Part shown: positions 40,903 through 46,388 of the stretch, piece after piece | How the letters are laid out: the number at the start of each line of letters is the position of its first letter | Numbering within the stretch: the first letter of the stretch is position 1 | IMG/VR virus record: IMGVR_UViG_3300027976_002058 | Location: 1 to 46,388 of that record | Strand: one strand, 5' to 3' | DNA length: 46,388 nucleotides | From: a virus | Notes under the pieces: generated by a model | Told to the model about the DNA's origin: nothing | The model's input: only the letters and a program-made list of their open reading frames with translations | Databases searched by the model: none | Translations under genes and position numbers: made by a program

Positions 40903-42519
40903 TTATTCATCGTCACCTTCAGTTGGACCTGCTGGACCTGCTGGTCCTTGGGCGACGGGCTTACCACCGCCAGACTTGAGTTTATTTAGACTGTCTTTCC
41001 AACGCTGAGTTGAAAGGTTCCGTTTGACAGAATCAAATTCACTGCCTTGAGGCGCACGTCCTAAGAACTTAATGTATTCTGGGTTTACAGTTTTTTTACC
41101 ATTGGCACCCTGCGAATATGGCGTTAGGTCTTTATCATCATGATTCAGGAAGTTATCGACTTCTGGCCCGCTGGCCTTGGCCATTTGCATCCATTCTCGA
41201 ATTTTGCTCTTGGTTAAACCTGTGTGAGCGGACTTCATGTCGTAGAAGTCTTTAGGGTCAAACTTATTCTTGGCTCCCCACTGATATAGTTTAACCAAAT
41301 AAGCAATATCCCCAGACTCTTGTTTGGACCAGCCGCCCCCTGACAGCATTTGTTTGATTTCTTCAGGATCGTTCTTACGAAGAACCCAAGCGGGGGCCAA
41401 CCAACGGTCGCCACGGAAATCTTCTGGCATTTCTTCTGGATCGAATTCAACACCTGGGAACACGCTGTTTAACAAGCCGGTATTCTGGAATGCCTTCATG
41501 TATTTACGAGGATCACTATCTGGGTGTTCCAGACCGCTAAGGAATTCCTTACGAACTGTGTCCTTGTCAACCCCAGCCATGTCTTTATGACGAGAAATGG
41601 ACTGTTGATCTTTATCGGTAATTTTGTCTGAGTTGCCGTATCGAGTGACCATCTTCATGTATCTCAAAGCCGTAGATGGGTCTTCGGACATACGAGCTTC
41701 AAGATTATCACCGACAGATTTAACTTCGCCATTCTTCAGGTGGTGAGCGCCACCATGAGGGTCGATTAGATCACTATTGTCACCGTCCGCAGTCGTCAGC
41801 GGGATGTATAGAGAGTTAATCGTAAAGTCACGATTGGCCGAATCTTCTTCAACTGAGGCGGCTGATTCGCCCTTATCAGGCTGAACTCGACGACTCTTAG
41901 AAGACTTGGAAAGAGTGGCAATAGAGAATTGTTCGCCGTTGATTTCAGCGGTCACTTCCAATTCTTTACCTTGCTTGTCCCAACGAGAGGCATGGAAAAT
42001 CTTGTTTTTAGTGCCTGGGGCTGGGAGTTTAGCATAGCGTTCGTCACTGGCGTAATCGCCTTCACGGGGCTTAGTTTCCGTAAATTGCGTCTCTGGCTGG
42101 GTCAGAATCATACGCATTTCACTTGGCGTAGCATCTGTAACCAGATCGTAATTTCTTGGAGTTTTGCCTTTTAGGTGGTCACGAACGGCACCGCCAGTGA
42201 GATACAACACCTTCTTTTTAAGATTTGGCTCAACTTCACCTTTAGATTTATCAATGGTTGTATACCCTACTCCGACGTTCTGGGAGTCGGCAAAAGCCTT
42301 AATGAGCACTCTAAGGTTAGGGTGTGTGGTTTTATTGATTGTGAAAGGAGCGAATTCCTTGGAACCCTCTTTCTTCTGCAATTTAATGCGAGAAGTGATG
42401 TTTCCTGACCCTGGAAGACCAGAGCCGGTATTACCACCTCCACCGCTGGCTTCGCCTTCACTTGGCTTGGCTCCGGTTTCTTCTCTTAACTGAAAGTAAT
42501 TTGCGAACAACTTTTTCAT
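40903..42519 (-). CDS. CCA-adding enzyme/poly(A) polymerase-like nucleotidyltransferase
   Basis: 538 aa. LTGGAVRDHLKGKTPRNYDL (107-126) is the class II nucleotidyltransferase head; NRDFTINSLYIPL (229-241) and EARMSEDPSTALRYMKM follow as in CCA enzymes and PcnB. It would mature the window's tRNAs, which lack CCA, or tail RNA. The first Asp of the DxD pair is Asn here (NYD, 123-125), which could weaken catalysis. A Gly/Ser-rich N-terminal extension (15-45) and C-terminal Gly/Pro tail are unusual. Confidence 0.82.
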   Translation of the reverse strand: MKKLFANYFQLREETGAKPSEGEASGGGGNTGSGLPGSGNITSRIKLQKKEGSKEFAPFTINKTTHPNLRVLIKAFADSQNVGVGYTTIDKSKGEVEPNLKKKVLYLTGGAVRDHLKGKTPRNYDLVTDATPSEMRMILTQPETQFTETKPREGDYASDERYAKLPAPGTKNKIFHASRWDKQGKELEVTAEINGEQFSIATLSKSSKSRRVQPDKGESAASVEEDSANRDFTINSLYIPLTTADGDNSDLIDPHGGAHHLKNGEVKSVGDNLEARMSEDPSTALRYMKMVTRYGNSDKITDKDQQSISRHKDMAGVDKDTVRKEFLSGLEHPDSDPRKYMKAFQNTGLLNSVFPGVEFDPEEMPEDFRGDRWLAPAWVLRKNDPEEIKQMLSGGGWSKQESGDIAYLVKLYQWGAKNKFDPKDFYDMKSAHTGLTKSKIREWMQMAKASGPEVDNFLNHDDKDLTPYSQGANGKKTVNPEYIKFLGRAPQGSEFDSVKRNLSTQRWKDSLNKLKSGGGKPVAQGPAGPAGPTEGDDE

Positions 42520-42594
42520 ATATCCTTCCCGATTGATAATGAGACGACTGGTTTATTTACTCTTGTGGAGTAAGATTTTTGCGTTTTATCAGAG

Positions 42595-43074
42595 TTAGTC
42601 TGGTGGTGCTTGTAATCCCAACTTGTACAAAATATAGCCTGCAATACACATTAGGGCTAATTTCCATATAAAATCGAATATTTGCGCCCATCTGTGGTCG
42701 TGATACCCGATCCTCATTTGGATGTTTTCAGCTTTAACTTCTAGGCTATGAACTTTGCTTCTTAGTTCAATCAACTCTTTTTGAGGATTGTCACTAGCAA
42801 TAATGGCAACCTTCTCGCTAAGGGAGTGTAGATTTTCCTGAACGCTATGGAAGTCTTTTGCTTCCAAAGCGGACAATCTATTTAATGCACCATGTTGTAA
42901 GCTCAAAAGTTTTTCAATCTGCTCGTCAATTTCCTTTTGTCGTTCAATAAGCATCTTGACACGTTCATCAATCCTAGAGGTCAAATCGAAGATCAATTGG
43001 ATTGATTCAGAAACCTGTCCGAAGAATTGTTCGGTTAAAGCAGCATCTTTGACAGTAGCCTTAGTTGTTGCCAT
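42595..43074 (-). CDS. Coiled-coil membrane-tail protein, 159 aa
   Basis: MATTKATVKDAALTEQFFGQ..., long heptad region about 25-110, then a C-terminal membrane anchor (FIWKLALMCIAGYILYKLGL). GGAG lies 11 bases before the ATG. Tail-anchored protein facing the cytoplasm; role unknown. Divergent from the gene at 43115. Confidence 0.65.
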   Translation of the reverse strand: MATTKATVKDAALTEQFFGQVSESIQLIFDLTSRIDERVKMLIERQKEIDEQIEKLLSLQHGALNRLSALEAKDFHSVQENLHSLSEKVAIIASDNPQKELIELRSKVHSLEVKAENIQMRIGYHDHRWAQIFDFIWKLALMCIAGYILYKLGLQAPPD

Positions 43075-43114
43075 ATTTTCCATTTCTCCAATACCAGCCC
43101 TATATATTTGCGTT

Positions 43115-43663
43115 ATGACGAATAAACTTAAAGTCGAAGAAAAACAGGAACAAACAGTAACTCTGGAAGAAATACCAGAGGTCGCTGACGACACTTCTTT
43201 GTGTGAACCGATTGACGACTTCTCTGAAGATGACCTCGATTTACCACAAATGAATGTTACCATGCCTGCTCAACAGGTGTCCGACGCTTCAGCCTTAATC
43301 ACCGACTCACAGTATCTAGGTGTATTAGATGAAATCATGAACAATATCCGGGAAGACCGGAAACAAGTTAGTGATTACATTGACAATATAGCTGATATGG
43401 TCATCAACGACGGTGATGCGACCACATCCAGCAAAGAAGCTCTAGTTAACTTTGTGAAGATCAAAACCGATCTTCAAGACAAGATGTTAAAAGCGGCAGA
43501 TTTGATGACAAGGTTGAAGCTGAAGAATACATACGCATACTCTGGTCCCCATTTGAATGCTATGCAGCAGAACAATTTCAATATTGGTGGTGCGGATTCC
43601 ACGGACTTTAGCCGTAAGGAATTGATCCGAGCTATCAATCATGCAAAGAAGAAAAAGGATTAA
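43115..43663 (+). CDS. Hypothetical acidic helical protein, 182 aa (small-terminase-like?)
   Basis: Acidic N-terminus (EEIPEVADDTSLCEPIDDFS), then helices (VLDEIMNNIREDRKQVSDYI and ALVNFVKIKTDLQDKMLKAA) and a basic end (RKELIRAINHAKKKKD). The helix pair resembles T4 gp16-type small terminase subunits in outline; unproven. Three bases before the next gene. Confidence 0.55.
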   Translation: MTNKLKVEEKQEQTVTLEEIPEVADDTSLCEPIDDFSEDDLDLPQMNVTMPAQQVSDASALITDSQYLGVLDEIMNNIREDRKQVSDYIDNIADMVINDGDATTSSKEALVNFVKIKTDLQDKMLKAADLMTRLKLKNTYAYSGPHLNAMQQNNFNIGGADSTDFSRKELIRAINHAKKKKD

Positions 43664-43666
43664 ACA

Positions 43667-44959
43667 ATGTCAAATCACGCACTAGAAGAATGGCTGATCG
43701 AAGATGCCGGAGATGTTGCTGGTGGTCCTCCAATGATGGGCGGCGGAAACCTTGGTGCCGCTCCTGGTGCGGATGCACCCAATGATCCTAGTGCATCCAA
43801 TCCTGCTCCTCCTGAAAGCGACCCAGAGCCAAAGCAGCAACAAAACTCAATGCCAGACATTACTCATGATCCTGCTACCCCGGATATGCCGGAGCAAATG
43901 GACGAGCAAGACTTTGAACAATGGAAAGACGCATTCTTCAAAGAAACAGTAAAAGGCGATGTCAATAAATTAGTTGACATGATAAGTCAGGTTCGAGACT
44001 TAGACTTAGATGCCTATCCCCGCAAATTCGTAGAAGACAACCTTCAAGTGTGTTTCCTTCGTCAACATGCGAATGTTGATAAGGCATCCAAAGAAATCAG
44101 AAGGCTAGTGAAAGACGATCTCGATCAGAACAATCCATCTGTATCTTTAGTCAATCACATCATCAATACAATGGGAACAATGCCTGAGCTAAACAATGTC
44201 TTCATTAAGTTGAAGGGATTACTTGGTATGAAAGGCGATCTTCACCGCAAGTTCATCACCGGCATTATTGGAGGCGTTCAAGTTGGCACGGGTGGCAATA
44301 ATGAAGATGTCGTTTATAACGAAAAGGACTACTCCATTCGTTTGTCCACTCGATATAACGACAAATGGGGAAAGGTCGATATTGGCAAGTGGAGTCTGAG
44401 AGAAGACGATCCAGAACGATATTTAACTGAGCCTGAACAGCGTCGATTAGAAGAAGGCAGTCCTGAAGAAAAAGATGTGCTTCGTCGTCGAGTGGTCTTG
44501 GAAAGCATTGCCGAAACATTCAAAAAGCGTGGGTTCTTGGTCAATGTCGTTGGACAAGATGGAACCATTTACACTTTAGGTTGGGACTTGGCAGGCAGCT
44601 TAAAGGGAGCCTACACAGACGGCAAACTGGTTGTCCGCACGATTCAAAGTGACAATAGTGAGGCCATGATTGACGACCAGGGTGCAATCATTCCTTATGT
44701 TGACATCAAGATCAAGTATGTGAAAGAAGCTGGTGGTGTTGACGAACAGGGTAAACCAGCCAAAGAAGAACATGATTTCATGGAACGCATTGATGGTATG
44801 CTGTTTTTAACGGCTCAGTTCAACATCATCCGTGAGGCATCCACATCCTTCCCTGGCATCGTCTTGAAGGAGACGCCGTATACTGGCAATCCTAGTGATC
44901 TAAGAGTGCTTCAGCGGTGCGTGCCTAATGCTCCAGAAATTTTAATGAGGCAATGCTAA
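43667..44959 (+). CDS. Hypothetical phage protein, 430 aa
   Basis: Low-complexity Gly/Pro/Asn N-terminus (about 15-75), then a helical domain (DVNKLVDMISQVRDLDLDAY) and a C-terminal domain that ends RVLQRCVPNAPEILMRQC. Its operon position and size suit a structural or assembly protein. Its stop overlaps the next start by one base. Confidence 0.6.
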   Translation: MSNHALEEWLIEDAGDVAGGPPMMGGGNLGAAPGADAPNDPSASNPAPPESDPEPKQQQNSMPDITHDPATPDMPEQMDEQDFEQWKDAFFKETVKGDVNKLVDMISQVRDLDLDAYPRKFVEDNLQVCFLRQHANVDKASKEIRRLVKDDLDQNNPSVSLVNHIINTMGTMPELNNVFIKLKGLLGMKGDLHRKFITGIIGGVQVGTGGNNEDVVYNEKDYSIRLSTRYNDKWGKVDIGKWSLREDDPERYLTEPEQRRLEEGSPEEKDVLRRRVVLESIAETFKKRGFLVNVVGQDGTIYTLGWDLAGSLKGAYTDGKLVVRTIQSDNSEAMIDDQGAIIPYVDIKIKYVKEAGGVDEQGKPAKEEHDFMERIDGMLFLTAQFNIIREASTSFPGIVLKETPYTGNPSDLRVLQRCVPNAPEILMRQC

Positions 44960-45441
44960 TGGCAATACAATTTCTTGAATTTGTAGATCGTAAACAGCGT
45001 GAGGGCAAAAAGCATCTCAAGTTGATTGAACGTCTTCTTCGGAAAGGCGGGATGCAAGTTTACGCTCATTTAGAAGACGAAGAACAGCCTTATATTTTTG
45101 TTAAGGCTCCTAATGAAAAGTTGAGTTTTGATGGAATTCGTATTTACGAAATCGGCGAAATGATTGCCTATCGTATTCAGAAAGAAGAAAAGACTCACCC
45201 CTTTGGCAAGGCTTATATGTTGGACATTGAAGATATGTTCAACGATTTCATGTCTGAAAACATGGAAGAAGAAGAGGCTGGACACAAGGTCATCGAGAGC
45301 GTGGTAGAAGAACTGAAGAAATTCTTTAGTAAGAGTAGCAAGGCCGAGCAAGAGATGCGAGATAGCGGCGCAGACGGCAGTGGATTGATTATCAAGACGG
45401 GCGGCAATGATTATGCCAGCACAGTCTTAAATCGAGCGTAA
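44959..45441 (+). CDS. Hypothetical protein, 160 aa
   Basis: MAIQFLEFVDRKQREGKKHL...; HLKLIERLLRKGGMQVYAHL then acidic helices (SENMEEEEAGHKVIESVVEE). TAATG coupling to the 430-aa gene suggests joint function. Family unknown. Confidence 0.62.
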   Translation: MAIQFLEFVDRKQREGKKHLKLIERLLRKGGMQVYAHLEDEEQPYIFVKAPNEKLSFDGIRIYEIGEMIAYRIQKEEKTHPFGKAYMLDIEDMFNDFMSENMEEEEAGHKVIESVVEELKKFFSKSSKAEQEMRDSGADGSGLIIKTGGNDYASTVLNRA

Positions 45442-45480
45442 TTGCATACATACATTGTCTCTTTACCACATGGAGGTTTT

Positions 45481-45684
45481 ATGGACGACAACGAAGTACA
45501 GAAACAAGACGTGCAAATTGATGAAACAAGTCTCATTGCCATCATCCTAGCTTTCTTTCTGCCGCCTTTAGGCGTTGCAATCAAAGATGGACTAGGAGTC
45601 AGCTTTATCATCAACTGCCTGCTGACCCTATTAGGGTTCGTCCCAGGCGTCATTCACGCTCTGTTTGTGATCTTGAGAAAGTAA
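45481..45684 (+). CDS. Pmp3/YqaE-type membrane proteolipid
   Basis: 67 aa with GGAGG site. Acidic start then two membrane helices: LIAIILAFFLPPLGVAIKDG and FIINCLLTLLGFVPGVIHAL, the exact Pmp3/YqaE signature (FLPP.GV, LT..G..PG.IHA). Family members stabilise membrane potential under salt or stress. In a phage it may protect the host membrane during infection. Terminator behind. Confidence 0.9.
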   Translation: MDDNEVQKQDVQIDETSLIAIILAFFLPPLGVAIKDGLGVSFIINCLLTLLGFVPGVIHALFVILRK

Positions 45685-45687
45685 ACG

Positions 45688-45717
45688 AAAAGGCCCCGAA
45701 TTTCTTCGGGGCCTTTT
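45688..45717 (+). terminator. Bidirectional rho-independent terminator
   Basis: AAAAGGCCCCGAA-TTTC-TTCGGGGCCTTTTT serves the Pmp3 gene and the minus gene ending at 45718. Confidence 0.92.
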
Positions 45718-46388
45718 TCATTGAAATGCAATTGATTTTTCAAGATTGGAAATAGCAGAATCGAATTTGTGCTTCGGGTAATTTCCCTCATTCTTTTTCA
45801 GAAAATCAACCATTTTACGTTTTTGTTTTGTCAGCATTGCTCCATGTGTTTTCAAATAGTCTCTATGATGAGCTACGTTAAGCCAATCTTTGGATTCCAT
45901 CAGTTGTTTTAAGTCGCCATCAATGAAAACATATTTATGAGCAATATTGAGTAGTCTCTGAATCCATTCTTCAGAAGGCTCAGAGTCAGGTTCTTCGTCA
46001 GAGTCAGGTTCTTCGTCAGTGGCAAGTGGTATCGACCTCGCCGGATTGTCCACTGCGCAACTCGAAGCCTTAATTGTTGGCTCAGGTTCATCCTCGATTT
46101 TGTTGTAAATCTTGAACATGGTGTCGTTTTTAACTTGATCCACCAAGAATTGAGGAAGCTCCAACAAAACTTGTGCTTCATTAAGCTGGGCTACACTCCA
46201 ACCCCTATCCACAATGAATTGCTTCAGGTGGTATTCACCAAGAAAACCACGAACGTATTCGACACTACGAAGAAAATGCTCCCGTTGATTTTTTGGGTAA
46301 TTAGCAAAGGGGTACGGTGATTCAGGAGCAGGTTTTTCTAAGACTTCTGATTCTGATTCTGATTCTGATTCTGATTCTGATTCTGATT
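45718..46388 (-). CDS. Partial hypothetical protein running off the right end
   Basis: At least 223 codons; the frame stays open to the window edge, where GAATCA repeats code (ES)n. Then EYVRGFLGEYHLKQFIVDRG, an acidic linker with tandem repeats (DEEPDSDEEPDSEPSEE) and a basic helical end. Within the linker, the DNA at 46019-46083 is an inverted relative of the start of the 188-aa gene at 37543. Function unknown. Confidence 0.65.
   Translation of the reverse strand, partial: SESESESESESESEVLEKPAPESPYPFANYPKNQREHFLRSVEYVRGFLGEYHLKQFIVDRGWSVAQLNEAQVLLELPQFLVDQVKNDTMFKIYNKIEDEPEPTIKASSCAVDNPARSIPLATDEEPDSDEEPDSEPSEEWIQRLLNIAHKYVFIDGDLKQLMESKDWLNVAHHRDYLKTHGAMLTKQKRKMVDFLKKNEGNYPKHKFDSAISNLEKSIAFQ
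46019..46083 (+). repeat. Inverted diverged copy of a segment from 37460-37525
   Basis: On the plus strand it reads ASGIDLAGLSTAQLEALIV, matching TSGINLAELSAVQLEALII of the 188-aa protein; about 8 mismatches in 60 bases by eye. Both genes are on the minus strand, so the copy is inverted relative to its host gene. Confidence 0.8.
46347..46388. repeat. TTCTGA hexamer repeat at the right edge
   Basis: Seven units of TTCTGA/TCTGAT type, coding Glu-Ser on the minus strand; may have stopped assembly here. Confidence 0.9.

Noticed and set aside
40517-42493. Plus-strand frames opposite the HAD and nucleotidyltransferase genes
   Set aside because: Antisense shadows of well-supported minus genes.

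Overview
The window looks like part of a very large tailed-phage genome, or a phage-derived replicon, with probable ties to Planctomycetota. Phage-like content: long runs of tiny unannotated genes, a T4-type terminase ATPase domain (31250-32128), tRNA and tRNA-like genes, a phage-style tyrosyl-tRNA synthetase (tyrS) and a nucleotidyltransferase. The planctomycete link is an inference from remembered resemblance of several proteins (BldC-like helix-turn-helix at 1784-2038, DUF6876-like at 19383-19769, DUF8033-like at 8042-8404, the 28947-29579 product). No database search was possible.

Left arm (1-27,300). Nearly everything is read on the + strand. About fifty mostly small genes, tRNA-like structures and several apparent non-coding RNAs are separated by more than sixty copies of one 18-bp element, consensus TAGTGTCAGTGTACCCTA, usually followed by G/T-rich bases such as GTGGGTGT. 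The first TAG of the element is very often the stop codon of the gene upstream, and the next start lies about 25-60 bases downstream behind a GCGAGA/GGAGAA-type ribosome site. Where a rho-independent terminator precedes the element, the centre usually changes from CAG to AAT or ATT. This suggests one dedicated transcription start (or RNA-processing) signal used in a strong version after terminators and a relay version inside runs. Recognisable products: a RuvB-like ATPase, a GHKL-like protein, a BldC-like regulator, thioredoxin, a PD-(D/E)XK-like nuclease, a ParB-like protein, a small lipoprotein, an AT-hook protein and a distant sigma-like protein. A 273-bp tandem duplication (3208-3753) doubles a tRNA-Glu gene and makes a chimeric 30-aa reading frame.

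Boundary (27,276-27,594). A hairpin ends the left arm. Two inverted copies of the element point back into it, followed by a gene-poor stretch and the terminator of the first minus-strand gene.

Right arm (27,595-46,388). The element is absent, genes lie on both strands and products are larger. It holds two membrane-anchored peptidase-like proteins, a broken terminase large subunit, and a long minus-strand block with a 2H phosphoesterase, a zinc-ribbon protein, a secreted thermonuclease, tyrS, a lipoprotein, a glycosyltransferase-like protein, a HEWAH metallopeptidase, a Swiss-army-knife-type HAD protein and a CCA-adding/poly(A) polymerase-like enzyme. A plus-strand group follows (43115-45684), ending with a Pmp3-type membrane protein, and a partial minus-strand gene runs off the right end.

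Linking theme (inference). The right arm encodes enzymes typical of RNA and tRNA end repair, while the left arm carries several tRNA-like genes whose anticodon arms are shortened, missing or enlarged by about 69 nt. Together they could form a phage system of tRNA decoys, processing or repair, but no single piece proves this.
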